DNA from: Tritonibacter scottomollicae
GTDB taxonomy: Bacteria > Pseudomonadota > Alphaproteobacteria > Rhodobacterales > Rhodobacteraceae
DNA: 64,000 bases
Assembly: GCF_003003215.1 (NCBI RefSeq)
Contig: NZ_PVUF01000007.1
Coordinates: 62,001 to 126,000, forward strand
Direction of reading: 5' to 3'
The notes beneath the pieces are model-generated. The model was not told the DNA's origin. It worked only from the letters and a program-made list of their open reading frames with translations, and did no database searches. How positions within the stretch are numbered: the first letter of the stretch is position 1; every line of letters begins with the position of its first letter. This document shows, piece by piece, positions 16,685 through 25,973 of the stretch. The position numbers and the translations under genes were made by a program.

Positions 16685-18100
16685 ATGCTGGTAGAAAACA
16701 GCCACACTCCCGATGCCTTGACCGAGGCATTCGCAACCGTCGACGGCCTTATGGCCACGGGCAAATTTGCGCGCTCTCTCAGCGTGATGCTGCCCTTTGT
16801 ACAATCTGGTGAGCTGGATCTTGGCCTGCTGGAACGTACCGCAGACTGCTTTTTCGAGATGCGCGACTATGACAATGCGATCAAGGTCATGCGCCATGTG
16901 GTCGAAAGCTACCCCGAGGATGCGGCGGCCTGGGGCAAGCTGGGCCTCATGCTCCAAAGCAAGGGAGACCTGTCGGGCGCGACGCAGGCCTTTGAGGAGG
17001 TCCTGAAACGCACCCCCAATTCGGTGCCCGCTCTGACGGCCCTCAATGGGATTGAGACCTTCTCTGTCGACAGCCTTTATGCACAGAGAATTCTGGCGCT
17101 GTCCGAACGCGACGATCTGGACAGCAAACACCGTGCCCTGATCCATAACGCGCTGGCCCAGATCGCGCATGCCTCTGGCGAGGCGGACGTTGCGTTCACG
17201 CTGTTCCAGTCGGCCCGTCAGGAAGTGGCAGGCCCGTTTGCACCGGCGATCTTTGACGAAATGGTCGCCGAACAGGAGCAAATGTTCGAGCCGCGCCCGC
17301 CCTCTGAGGATGGCTCGATGCTGCCGAAATTCGTCTTTGTTGGCGGTATGCCGATGGCCGGAACCGGTCTGGTAGAGCGTATCCTGGCAAAGCATCCGGG
17401 CGTGTTCAGCGTTGGCGAGAACTCTGCGATGTCGCGCACCCATGGTGCCATTCGCATGCATCTGGCGAAGACGAACCGCCCGTGCAACTACTGGGACTGG
17501 ATGGACCAGCTGAGCGCAGAAGAAATCGACATCTTCCGCCAGTATTACCTGGAGCGTGCTCTGGGTGGTCAGGTTGCCGGTGGCAAGACGATCGTGGATG
17601 CACATCCGCTGGGCTGTCTTGAGTTTGCGCTGGCACAGTTCCTGTTCCCGGAGGCAAAGTTCATCTTCATGTCGCGTCATCCGATGGATACGGCACTGGC
17701 CAATATCGCCTCGAACGTGCTGAACGGCAACGCGCTGGCCTCGCGTCCGGAGTGGATCGCCAATGTGATGCGCACGGTTTATGCGTCTGCCACCAACTAT
17801 GCGGCAACGCTTGGTGATGCGATGCGCATGCAGTCCTACGCCGCGCTGGTCGAGGACCCCAAAGCGCAGATCAGCACGCTGCTGGAACATGCAGGTCTTG
17901 ATTTCCAAGAAGCGTGCCTGTCGCCTGTCGCGCTCTGTGACCTTGATACCATTGGCAAAAAGCTTGGTCAGGAAGAACTGTCGCCGGATACGCAAGGTCA
18001 ATGGCACGCCTATGAGGAGCACCTTCAGCCTGTGCTCGACGCGCTCGGCGGTGAACGTTGGGTTGAAGCTTGGGAAAGCTTTGACGCAACCCTGCGCTGA
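16685..18100 (+). CDS. TPR protein with a degenerate sulfotransferase domain
   Basis: 471 residues. The first 200 are helical TPR-like repeats (for example VVESYPEDAAAWGKLGLMLQ). The rest aligns by eye with TPR-linked sulfotransferases: FVGGMPMAGTGLVERIL at 218-234 sits where the PAPS 5'-phosphosulfate loop should be, and FMSRHPMDTALAN near 328-340 matches the 3'-phosphate site. The usual loop is PRSGTTL; here Arg-Ser are replaced by Met-Ala and the second Thr by Gly. The later DKMPxNF block reads VDAHPLGCL, without the Lys and Asn. It may therefore not transfer sulfate. Ends at a strong bidirectional terminator. Confidence 0.75.
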   Translation: MLVENSHTPDALTEAFATVDGLMATGKFARSLSVMLPFVQSGELDLGLLERTADCFFEMRDYDNAIKVMRHVVESYPEDAAAWGKLGLMLQSKGDLSGATQAFEEVLKRTPNSVPALTALNGIETFSVDSLYAQRILALSERDDLDSKHRALIHNALAQIAHASGEADVAFTLFQSARQEVAGPFAPAIFDEMVAEQEQMFEPRPPSEDGSMLPKFVFVGGMPMAGTGLVERILAKHPGVFSVGENSAMSRTHGAIRMHLAKTNRPCNYWDWMDQLSAEEIDIFRQYYLERALGGQVAGGKTIVDAHPLGCLEFALAQFLFPEAKFIFMSRHPMDTALANIASNVLNGNALASRPEWIANVMRTVYASATNYAATLGDAMRMQSYAALVEDPKAQISTLLEHAGLDFQEACLSPVALCDLDTIGKKLGQEELSPDTQGQWHAYEEHLQPVLDALGGERWVEAWESFDATLR

Positions 18101-18165
18101 ACGGCTCAGGACCATGCGTGGCGGAAGAATCCCCGCGCATGATCCGATGCGGATCGGCCATATGG

Positions 18166-18197
18166 AAAGGCCTCACCCGAGATGGGTGAGGCCTTTT
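18166..18197. terminator. bidirectional terminator
   Basis: GGCCTCACCC / GGGTGAGGCC stem with a GAGAT loop, flanked by AAA and TTTT. It lies between the rightward TPR-sulfotransferase gene and the end of the leftward ABC operon. Confidence 0.92.
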
Positions 18198-18245
18198 GTT
18201 TCGAAGCTCAGTTGCCTGCGCCGCGTCGCCGCGGCGTTCGAGACA

Positions 18246-20333
18246 TTATTCGGCTGCAATCTTGATGACGGGCTCCATGCTCTCGAGGATATCGTCGCTG
18301 AGGTGACATTTGATCTGATGCCCGCCCGCCAGCGTGCGGATCGGCGGCACCTCCTTGTCACAGAGCCCGTTTGGAACCTGAGACTTCCAGCGACAACGGG
18401 TCTGGAACGGACAGCCTGACGGCGGGTCCATCGCCGAAGGAATGTCCCCCTCCAGCACGATATGCGTTTTCTTGATCGAGGTGTCGGCAATCGGAACCGC
18501 CGACAACAAGGCTTCGGTATAGGGATGATAGGGGGGCGAGAATACCTGATCGGTATCGCCCAGCTCGACCACATGGCCGAGGTACATCACCATCACCCGG
18601 TCCGACAGGTAGCGCACGATCGACAGATCATGGGAAATGAACAAGAGAGTGGTCTTCTCATTGCGCTGGATTTCCATCAGCAGATCGGTCACCGCCGCCT
18701 GCACGGACACATCGAGCGCCGAGACGGGCTCATCCGCCACCACGATGCGTGCGCCACCGGCAAAGGCGCGGGCGATGCCCACCCGCTGTTTCTGACCGCC
18801 AGACAGCTGCCGCGGCATGCGATCTGCAAAGGCGCGGGGCAGTTTTACCAGATCCAGCAGTTCAAGCATGCGCTGTTTGCGCGCGCCATCGCTGTCGCCG
18901 ATGCCAAATATCTCCAGCGCCCGAATGATCTGACGGCCCACGCTCATCGACGGGTTCAGCGTGTCAAAGGGGTTCTGGAATACCATCTGCACGTCGGCAA
19001 TGGTGCTGGCATCACGGTTCTGGATCGGGATCTGTTCGATGTTGTGATTGTCCAACAGGATCTCGCCTTCGGTGGCCGTCTCCAGCCCCATCAGCACCTT
19101 GGCGAAGGTGGATTTGCCACAGCCTGACTCGCCGACGATGGCAAGGGTCTCGGATTCGCGGGCCTCAAAGCTCAGCGTTTCATTGGCCTTGACCACCTTC
19201 TTGGCACCACCACCAAACAGCGCGTTGGCGGCCACCTCGTAGTATTTCTTGAGGTTGTCCATCTTCAGAACGACCCGGCCCGGCTCGGTCTTGGCCTTTT
19301 GTTCACCCACGTCGATGGGGGCGTTCCAGTCGATTTCCTGAAACTTCAGACAGCGGGTGTGGTGGCGTTCGTTGTCCGGTACCGGCTCCATCAGAATGTC
19401 ACCTGCATCACAGCGCCCGGCCTCGAAGTAATCGCAGCGTGGACCGAAGTTGCAGCCTGTGGGGCGTTCATGGGGCAGGGGGAAATTGCCAGGAATCGCC
19501 ACCAGTGGGCGCGCGTTCTTGTCGGCACCGGGCAGCGGGATCGAGCGGAACAGCGCCTGCGTGTAGGGGTGACGCATGTCATCGAACACATCCTCGATCG
19601 AGCCACGCTCCACCGCCTCGCCGGAATACATCACGCAAATCCGGTCGCAAGTCTCCAGTACCAGGCCGAGGTTATGCGAGATGAACAGCATCGATGTGCC
19701 GTATTTCTTGCCCAGATCCTTGACCAGTTCGACCACGGCGGCCTCCACGGTCACGTCAAGCGCTGTGGTGGGCTCGTCGAGGATCAGCAACGACGGCTTC
19801 GACATCAAGGCCATGGCGATGACGATGCGTTGCTGCTGACCACCCGAGAGCTGATGCGGATAGGAGTTCAGCATCCGCTTGGGGTCAGGCAATTTCACAT
19901 CTGTCACGACCTCAAGCGCCCGGGCATGGGCGTCTTTCTCGCTCAGGCCTTCGTGGATCATCGGCACTTCCATCAGCTGTTTGCCGATCTTCATCGCCGG
20001 GTTCAGGGAGGCCATTGGCTCCTGGTAGATCATCGCGATCTCATTGCCCCGCACGTCGCGCAGCTCTTCCGTACTCATCTCCGACAGATCACGACCCTTG
20101 AACTTGATCGACCCACCAACCACGCGTCCGTTCTTGCCCAGATCCTGCATCACGCCCAGCGCCACGGTGGATTTGCCACAGCCGGATTCGCCGACCAGAC
20201 CCACCGCCTCTCCGGGTTGCACGGCGACAGAGAAATCCATCACAGCGGGAATTTCACGCAGGCGGGTGAAGAAGGAGATCGACAGCTTGTCAATCTCGAG
20301 GATCGGACCGTCATACTCTGCAAGTTTGCTCAT
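18246..20333 (-). CDS. fused double ATP-binding protein of a peptide/opine-type ABC importer
   Basis: 695 residues holding two complete ABC ATPases, equivalent to DppD plus DppF. The first has Walker A GESGCGKSTVAL, signature LSGGQQQRIVIAMAL and Walker B LLILDEPTTALD. The second has GESGCGKSTFAK, LSGGQKQRVGIARAF and IVVADEPVSALD. Each ends with a Cys-containing oligopeptide-transporter C-terminal region (GCNFGPRCDYF and GCPFQTRCRW). It would power uptake through the two permeases just upstream. Last gene of the operon; a hairpin sits in the 95-base gap to the permease. Confidence 0.93.
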   Translation of the reverse strand: MSKLAEYDGPILEIDKLSISFFTRLREIPAVMDFSVAVQPGEAVGLVGESGCGKSTVALGVMQDLGKNGRVVGGSIKFKGRDLSEMSTEELRDVRGNEIAMIYQEPMASLNPAMKIGKQLMEVPMIHEGLSEKDAHARALEVVTDVKLPDPKRMLNSYPHQLSGGQQQRIVIAMALMSKPSLLILDEPTTALDVTVEAAVVELVKDLGKKYGTSMLFISHNLGLVLETCDRICVMYSGEAVERGSIEDVFDDMRHPYTQALFRSIPLPGADKNARPLVAIPGNFPLPHERPTGCNFGPRCDYFEAGRCDAGDILMEPVPDNERHHTRCLKFQEIDWNAPIDVGEQKAKTEPGRVVLKMDNLKKYYEVAANALFGGGAKKVVKANETLSFEARESETLAIVGESGCGKSTFAKVLMGLETATEGEILLDNHNIEQIPIQNRDASTIADVQMVFQNPFDTLNPSMSVGRQIIRALEIFGIGDSDGARKQRMLELLDLVKLPRAFADRMPRQLSGGQKQRVGIARAFAGGARIVVADEPVSALDVSVQAAVTDLLMEIQRNEKTTLLFISHDLSIVRYLSDRVMVMYLGHVVELGDTDQVFSPPYHPYTEALLSAVPIADTSIKKTHIVLEGDIPSAMDPPSGCPFQTRCRWKSQVPNGLCDKEVPPIRTLAGGHQIKCHLSDDILESMEPVIKIAAE

Positions 20334-20398
20334 CTTGGTCTCCCTGGTGGGCCGGTCGAAGTCTCACGTGCTTCTTTTTGCCCAATATATCTCGGGGT

Positions 20399-20417
20399 CC
20401 GGGGGCAGCGCCCCCGG
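20399..20417. repeat. G+C-rich intraoperon hairpin
   Basis: CCGGGGGC-AGC-GCCCCCGG, preceded by ATATATCTCGGGGT. From memory, this hairpin with its CTCGGGGTC lead is a dispersed intergenic element in roseobacter genomes. Within the operon it may tune expression of the ATPase gene. Confidence 0.55.
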
Positions 20418-20428
20418 CTATGATTGTC

Positions 20429-21865
20429 TCAGTCCTTGAGGCTTTCTTCGCGCAGGCCATCGGCCAGCAGGTTCAGCCCCAGCACCAGGCTCATCAGCGC
20501 CACAGCGGGCGGCAGGGCCGGATGCAGGTAGATCGACAACAGCTTGCGCCCATCATTGATGGTCGACCCCCAGTCAGGGCTTTCTGGCGGCAGGCCGAGG
20601 CCGAAAAAGCCGAGCGTACCCAACAGGATCGTGGTGTAGCCGATGCGCAGGCAGAAATCGACGATCAGCGGGCCGCGCACGTTGGGCAGGATCTCCCACA
20701 ACATGATGTACCAGGCGCGCTCGCCGCGGGTCTGCGCGGCCGCCACATAGTCGCGGGTCTTGATGTCCATGGCGAGCCCCCGGACAATCCGGAACACGGT
20801 GGGCGAGTTCACGAAGACCACCGAGACAAACACCACCAGCACACCGCCGGGAATGTCAAAGAAGTCGAGCGGCCAGAAGTCGATCTTGCTGCCATTTTCA
20901 TTGATCAACGACATATACAGCAGGAAGATCGGTACCAGTACGATCGCCAGCCACATGTAATCCTTGCCGGGCTGAGTGCGGAACCGCGAGTGGATCAGCA
21001 CGCCGCAGAACACCATCGGGAAGGCAAAGAGCACCACGGCCATGAACTGCGGCAACCCCGTTGCCACGATTTCGGGTGTCACCAGCAGGTAGAACAGCAG
21101 GATCACCGGGAATGCGAGGATGAGGTTGGCGAGAAAGGACAGCAGCGTGTCGAGGCGACCGCCGTAATAGCCCGCCGGCAGACCGAGTGTGATCCCTACC
21201 ATGAAGGCAAAAAGCGTGGCGAGCGGGGCGTATTTCAGCACCTCCCAGGCGCCCTTGACCATGCGAGAGAACACGTCGCGTGCCAGGTTGTCGCCGCCGA
21301 GCAGGTACCAGGCATATTCGCCTTCCTCGGCTCCGCGCAGGGGCGTGCCGGGCACCTTGTTCTTCATACCCGAGGCCTGTCCCAGCGGATCATGGGTGGC
21401 GATCAGGTCCATGGCGCCAAAGATGCCGGTGAATACCCAGAACATCACCAATCCAAAGCCGATCATCCCGATTGGGCTGTCGAAGAGTTTGCCATAAAGG
21501 CCAAGCCGCCGCTTGAATGTGATCGAAAGGGCGAAAAGCACCACCAGCGCAGTCCATGTGGGCAGCATCTGCCGCGACATGGCACCGACGATACCTGCGT
21601 TTGTGCCCAGGATCAGTCCAAGCAGCAAATAGGCAAGGGACAGGATGGCGACCACCAGAAAGGTAAGTTTGACGCCGAGGTTCGCCATTGCTTGCGGATT
21701 GCCCGCGAGGGTGAAGGAGCCATCAGCGTTGGCCACCTGCCGGGTGCCGGCACTGATGACGGATGTGATGATCCAGATTGCCAGCGCTGCGACCAGCAGC
21801 ACGAGCGTGATCTGGTAGATCGGGTTAAGGAAGGCAAGAGCGCCAGTCCAGGTCAAGGGATCCAT
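20429..21865 (-). CDS. ABC transporter permease, DppC-like with extended N-terminus
   Basis: 478 residues, much longer than a usual DppC (about 300). The C-terminal third holds the inner-membrane permease signature: SPTVFRIVRGLAMDIKTRDYVAAAQ carries the EAA-type loop that contacts the ATPase, followed by GLPPESPDWGSTINDGR and the usual final helix. The first 200 residues carry four or five extra membrane helices (for example TLVLLVAALAIWIITSVI). It starts 15 bases after the DppB-like permease. Probably one half of a heterodimeric channel. Confidence 0.88.
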   Translation of the reverse strand: MDPLTWTGALAFLNPIYQITLVLLVAALAIWIITSVISAGTRQVANADGSFTLAGNPQAMANLGVKLTFLVVAILSLAYLLLGLILGTNAGIVGAMSRQMLPTWTALVVLFALSITFKRRLGLYGKLFDSPIGMIGFGLVMFWVFTGIFGAMDLIATHDPLGQASGMKNKVPGTPLRGAEEGEYAWYLLGGDNLARDVFSRMVKGAWEVLKYAPLATLFAFMVGITLGLPAGYYGGRLDTLLSFLANLILAFPVILLFYLLVTPEIVATGLPQFMAVVLFAFPMVFCGVLIHSRFRTQPGKDYMWLAIVLVPIFLLYMSLINENGSKIDFWPLDFFDIPGGVLVVFVSVVFVNSPTVFRIVRGLAMDIKTRDYVAAAQTRGERAWYIMLWEILPNVRGPLIVDFCLRIGYTTILLGTLGFFGLGLPPESPDWGSTINDGRKLLSIYLHPALPPAVALMSLVLGLNLLADGLREESLKD

Positions 21866-21880
21866 GAAATGCCTCCTGCC

Positions 21881-22933
21881 TTATGAGATACGAATGCGTG
21901 GGTTCAGGAACACATAGCCGATATCGGAAATCAGCTGCGTCAGCAGAACCACCACGACGGAAACAACAGAGACGGCGAGCAGCAGCTCGATGTCATTGTT
22001 GCTTGCGGCCTCGACCAATGCCCAGCCAAAGCCCTTGTAGTTAAACAGGCTTTCCACAATCACCACGCCGTTCAGCAGCCAGGGAAATTGCAGCATGATG
22101 ACGGTGAAGGGGGCGATCAGCGCATTGCGCAGGGCGTGTTTCAGAACGATGTTGGGAAAGCTCACGCCCTTCAGTCGCGCGGTGCGGATGTATTGGGCTG
22201 TCATCACCTCGGTCATCGAGGCCCGGGTCATCCGCGCGATGTAGCCCATGCCGTAGAGCGCGATTGTCAGCACCGGCAGGAAGAAGTTCTCGAACGTGGG
22301 ATTCTCCATCGCCGCCGTTGCGGTGCCCTTGAACCATTTCAGCCCCACGGTGGAGGAGGCAAAGACCGCGATGAAAATCACCCCGGAGACATATTCCGGC
22401 GTTGCGGTGGTCATGATCGAGAGCGTCGACAGCGACCGGTCAGTGGCAGAGCCTTCGCGCATGCCCGCAAGAACGCCAATGATCAGCGCCGAGGGGACCA
22501 TCAGGATCAGCACCCACATCATCAGGTACCCGGTGTTGCCAAGCCTGGTTTCGATGATGTCACCGACACCTGTCTTGAAGCGGGTGGAATATCCCCAGTC
22601 ACCCTGGATGATGCCACAATAGCGTGGTGCGGTGGCGGCCTCGTCCGGTGTTGCGGTGCCATCAATACATCGTCCGGTGACCTCACCGTCAGCTGTGCGG
22701 GTCCATCCGGGCATGACGCCAAGCCATTGGCCGTACTTCACGACAACAGGTTGCGCATAGCCATTTTTCTCCAGCCAGCTTGCGACGGCCTCGTCCGACA
22801 TGCGGAAGTTGCCTTCGGTCTTGGCGAGCTTTTCAAGGTTTGGATAGAGATTTGTCAGAAAGAACACGATGAACGTCAGGCACAACGCCGTAATGATCAT
22901 CACGCCTGAACGACGTAATATGAATAGTCCCAT
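21881..22933 (-). CDS. ABC transporter permease, DppB-like
   Basis: 350-residue inner-membrane permease. The N-terminal helix LFILRRSGVMIITALCLTFI is typical of DppB/OppB. The conserved GDWGYSTRFKTGVGDII and the loop YIRTARLKGVSFPNIVLKHALRNA (ATPase contact) are present, and the protein ends in a helix and FLNPRIRIS. A periplasmic insertion around residues 60-110 holds two Cys and is longer than in many homologues. Between the binding-protein gene and the second permease gene on the same strand. Confidence 0.92.
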   Translation of the reverse strand: MGLFILRRSGVMIITALCLTFIVFFLTNLYPNLEKLAKTEGNFRMSDEAVASWLEKNGYAQPVVVKYGQWLGVMPGWTRTADGEVTGRCIDGTATPDEAATAPRYCGIIQGDWGYSTRFKTGVGDIIETRLGNTGYLMMWVLILMVPSALIIGVLAGMREGSATDRSLSTLSIMTTATPEYVSGVIFIAVFASSTVGLKWFKGTATAAMENPTFENFFLPVLTIALYGMGYIARMTRASMTEVMTAQYIRTARLKGVSFPNIVLKHALRNALIAPFTVIMLQFPWLLNGVVIVESLFNYKGFGWALVEAASNNDIELLLAVSVVSVVVVLLTQLISDIGYVFLNPRIRIS

Positions 22934-23041
22934 TTGATCCCCTGCAGACTGGCGGTCAGCTGGCCCTGATGCGTGCCGGAACTGGGTCTTCCGGATCGGG
23001 GGGGCCGTCTTATTGTTTGGTCTTATCGTTGATAGCTGGCC

Positions 23042-23065
23042 GCCCCCGGCACAGAGGTCGGGGGC
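23042..23065 (-). promoter_or_regulatory. intercistronic stem-loop after the binding-protein gene
   Basis: GCCCCCG / CGGGGGC stem with a ten-base loop in the 160-base gap between the binding protein and permease genes. In many importer operons such stems stabilise the upstream mRNA so the binding protein is made in excess; that role here is inference. Confidence 0.55.
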
Positions 23066-23093
23066 AAGCCAAGAGGATGTGGCCGATCAGAGA

Positions 23094-24758
23094 TCAGGCC
23101 GCCCAGCCCCATTTGTAGTGGTGATGCTCGTAGGAGATGTGCATGTCCGCACCGGTGACGCCTTCGCGCATGTGGCGGAACAGCGATTTCCAGTAAGGCT
23201 GAATGGTCACGCCTTCGTCCTGGATCAACTTTTCAGCCTTGGCGACGACTTCGCGACGCTTGTCGACATCGGCAATCGCCAACGCATCGGCCAGAAGCGC
23301 GTCGAACTCTTCGTTGGCCCAGCCGAACTCGTTCCAGGCCTCGCCGGAGCGGTAGGCCAGAGCCCAGATCTGCACGCCAAGCGGACGGTGGTTCCAGTTG
23401 GTGGAGCTGAACGGATACTTGGTCCAGTCGTTCCAGAAGGTGGAGCCGGGCAGAACAGTGCGCTTCACCTTGAAACCCGCGTCGCGCAGCTGCGCGGCCA
23501 CGGCGTCGGTGGTATTCTTGCGCCAGTCGTCGTCGATGGAGATGATCTCGTGCTCGAAATCCATCATGCCGGCTTCTTCCATCAGGGCGCGGGCGCCTTC
23601 GACATCGACTTCCTGCTTGGGCAGTTCAGCATATTCCGGGTGCGCCGGGCCGACATGGTGGTGTTCGGCGACAACACCGCGGTTGCCATAGCCCAGTTCC
23701 AGGCAGACATCATTGTCGATCGCCATCTGCAAGGCCTTGCGCACGCGCTGATCGGCATAGGGCTTCTTGCCATCGATCTCGGCCAGCTGGTTGGGACGGA
23801 TCACGATGGTGGACATGGTTACAACTTCGGACTTCACAAAACCCAGCGAGTCCATCACGTCGATGAATTCACCAACGGATTCGTAGAGCATGTCCACTTC
23901 TTCCGCTTCCAGCGCGGAGAGCCAAGAGGACGGGTCGGTGCCGAAGTCGATGTATTCGATGCTGTCCAATGCGGGACGACCAAAGACCTCTTCGCCCCAC
24001 CAGGTATGGTCCTCGTTGCGGGTCAGGGTGCATTTTACGCCGACCTCGAGTTCGGAGATCAGATAGGGGCCGGTGCCGACCGCGTTCTGTGCATCATCCG
24101 CGCTAAAGCTGGCATGGGTGATCGCCGCCGGGTAGTCCGCCATGCCCGGAATGATCGAGATGTCGGAGTTTGGCAGCTTCAGCTTCACGGTGTGGCTGTC
24201 GACCACCTCGATCGCGCCCTCGATCGCTTGGTTGGTGTCGGGGTCGATCAGGGTGCCGAAACGACCGGCCATGGAGTTGCCTTCCATGCCCTTATCGCAC
24301 CATCCGGCGATGTTGCGCGCGACGTCCTCGGCGGTGAAGTCATCGCCGTTGTTCCACTTCACGCCCTTGCGGACATTCAGGGTGTATTCATCGGCGCTGT
24401 CGTTGACTTCCCAGCTTTCCAGCAGCATCGGGGTGAAAGAGCCGTCGTTGTTGTACTCAACCAGATATTCCAGCGTGCCGCGGCTCTCGTTGCCGATTTC
24501 GGACCAGTCATAGGTGCGCGGATCCTTCAGGCCGCGGACGTTCATCTGCACCCGGATGGTGCCGCCTTCCTGCATGTCGCCCGCAGCGCGCGCGGGGGCG
24601 GTCAGGCCGATCATCCCATAAGCGGCTACAGCCGAGACGCCCAGAGCGGTGGCACGGGTCAGGAATTCACGCCGGGACAGCTTGCCAGACTTAAGTTCCT
24701 GCGCGTGCATCTCTGCCGCCCAATGGGTGGTCGAGCTCTTGAGTGTGGTGGTGGTCAT
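23094..24758 (-). CDS. ABC transporter substrate-binding protein, family 5, with Tat signal
   Basis: A 554-residue periplasmic solute-binding protein of the DppA/OppA type. The N-terminus has a twin-arginine motif [13 protein letters not shown] followed by a hydrophobic stretch ending in APARAAG. The mature region contains [22 protein letters not shown], the family 5 signature, then AVGTGPYLI and [17 protein letters not shown]. It would bind peptides, opines or similar solutes and deliver them to the permeases. First structural gene of the operon, followed by a stem-loop. The substrate cannot be read from sequence. Confidence 0.92.
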   Translation of the reverse strand: MTTTTLKSSTTHWAAEMHAQELKSGKLSRREFLTRATALGVSAVAAYGMIGLTAPARAAGDMQEGGTIRVQMNVRGLKDPRTYDWSEIGNESRGTLEYLVEYNNDGSFTPMLLESWEVNDSADEYTLNVRKGVKWNNGDDFTAEDVARNIAGWCDKGMEGNSMAGRFGTLIDPDTNQAIEGAIEVVDSHTVKLKLPNSDISIIPGMADYPAAITHASFSADDAQNAVGTGPYLISELEVGVKCTLTRNEDHTWWGEEVFGRPALDSIEYIDFGTDPSSWLSALEAEEVDMLYESVGEFIDVMDSLGFVKSEVVTMSTIVIRPNQLAEIDGKKPYADQRVRKALQMAIDNDVCLELGYGNRGVVAEHHHVGPAHPEYAELPKQEVDVEGARALMEEAGMMDFEHEIISIDDDWRKNTTDAVAAQLRDAGFKVKRTVLPGSTFWNDWTKYPFSSTNWNHRPLGVQIWALAYRSGEAWNEFGWANEEFDALLADALAIADVDKRREVVAKAEKLIQDEGVTIQPYWKSLFRHMREGVTGADMHISYEHHHYKWGWAA

Positions 24759-24931
24759 CGATGTCTCCCTGTTCTAGACATGTGTTGGGCGGGCGTCCGC
24801 GCGAGTGTGGCCCCCATGCGCCGGCAATGCTGTGTCGTGCTGAGGTGTTTGAATTGTCACAATGTTTCTCCAACCCCTCTATACGGCATCAGTTGAGCCA
24901 TGAGGTCAATGCACAGTATCGGCACTCAAGA

Positions 24932-24965
24932 GCAAAAATGCGACATTTTCTACGTCGTTTTTGTG
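24932..24965 (-). terminator. possible terminator of the araC-type gene
   Basis: CAAAAA-tg-CGAC ... GTCG-TTTTTG pairs with one bulge and gives a U-run on the minus strand, 45 bases beyond the regulator stop. The rest of this 250-base gap should carry the ABC operon promoter. Confidence 0.4.
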
Positions 24966-25008
24966 AAATCGACAGGACTGTACAGCGCGCGGGTTAAGCG
25001 GCGAGATT

Positions 25009-25839
25009 TCAGTGACGCATGGCCTGAGGGCCGGGGTCCTTCCGCGCAAGCTTGCGCAGGGTGCTAGGCGTTTCGCCGGTGTGCTGAGTGATGAAGCGCG
25101 TGAAATATGCAGCGCTCCCAAAGCCCAAACTCTGTGCAATGTCGCGCATTGGCAATGTGGTCCGGATCAGCAAACTACGTGCGGCGTGCAATTGGCGTTC
25201 CGTCAACAGCGCCGCAGCGGTCTTGCCGGTTTCCTGTCGGCAGACGCGGGTCAGATGCGTTGGCGTCACGTCAAGCTCGGCCGCGTGTCCGGCCATGTTG
25301 AAGGCCCCTTCGGCATCCTGAGCCAGCCTGGCGCAGAACGCTCGGCACAGACGACGTGCAGCATGCGCCCTGTTGTTTTCGGGCGCCTTCGCCCAGAGCC
25401 GCTGTAGCTGGATGCCGACAAGATCTGCGTAGCTGCAAATCGCGCGTGCGGCATGATCGTCATCAAGCTGCTGTTCGCGCAGCATTGCGTCGAAAAACGC
25501 AGTAAGGCGCGCTTGCTCTTGCATGTCATTTATGCGGATCTGCATTGGCGTTTCGGGCAACCCGCAGGGCATGGTCTCGTCGATGCGCAACACCTGACCA
25601 AAGCTCTGACGACCAATTTCAAGAGAGAACAAGGTGCGAGCGGGTATACAAAGCACCGTGTGCGATCCGAAACCGCGACAGTGTCCATCCAGCAATGCAC
25701 GCCCCTGACCGCGTGTGACCCACACCAGCAGGTGACAGTCGCGCTCATGCGCCAGTTCGATCTGCCATGCGCCGCCGGACAGAAGCCGTAGCAGAGGGCT
25801 GACGTCCAGTGGACCAGAAGCGTTTGGGTCAAAAGGCAT
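25009..25839 (-). CDS. AraC family transcriptional regulator
   Basis: 276 residues. The first 160 form a cupin-like sensor (LLVWVTRGQGRALLDG, then FSLEIGRQSFGQVL). The last 100 are two helix-turn-helix motifs, with AGHAAELDVTPTHLTRVCRQETGKTAAALL and MRDIAQSLGFGSAAYFTRFITQHTGETPS. It lies directly upstream of, and in the same direction as, the ABC importer, and is probably its activator in response to the transported solute (inference). Confidence 0.88.
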   Translation of the reverse strand: MPFDPNASGPLDVSPLLRLLSGGAWQIELAHERDCHLLVWVTRGQGRALLDGHCRGFGSHTVLCIPARTLFSLEIGRQSFGQVLRIDETMPCGLPETPMQIRINDMQEQARLTAFFDAMLREQQLDDDHAARAICSYADLVGIQLQRLWAKAPENNRAHAARRLCRAFCARLAQDAEGAFNMAGHAAELDVTPTHLTRVCRQETGKTAAALLTERQLHAARSLLIRTTLPMRDIAQSLGFGSAAYFTRFITQHTGETPSTLRKLARKDPGPQAMRH

Positions 25840-25973
25840 GGCGGAGCTGACTGTACTTTTTGCGTAGTTGATCAGACGACAGTGACTCGCGCCGATGATT
25901 CGATCAATTTTATTGCAAGGTTTACCGGCATTCCGGCGGTGGCCCTCCGTTTTGTGGGATTTTAGACCCGTTT

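Noticed and set aside
16664-18115. Leftward open frame opposite the TPR-sulfotransferase gene
   Set aside because: Antisense shadow; the + strand has clear TPR and sulfotransferase blocks and a ribosome-binding site.
20378-24896. Long rightward frames opposite the ABC importer genes
   Set aside because: Antisense to permease and binding-protein genes with strong motifs; high G+C makes such frames common.
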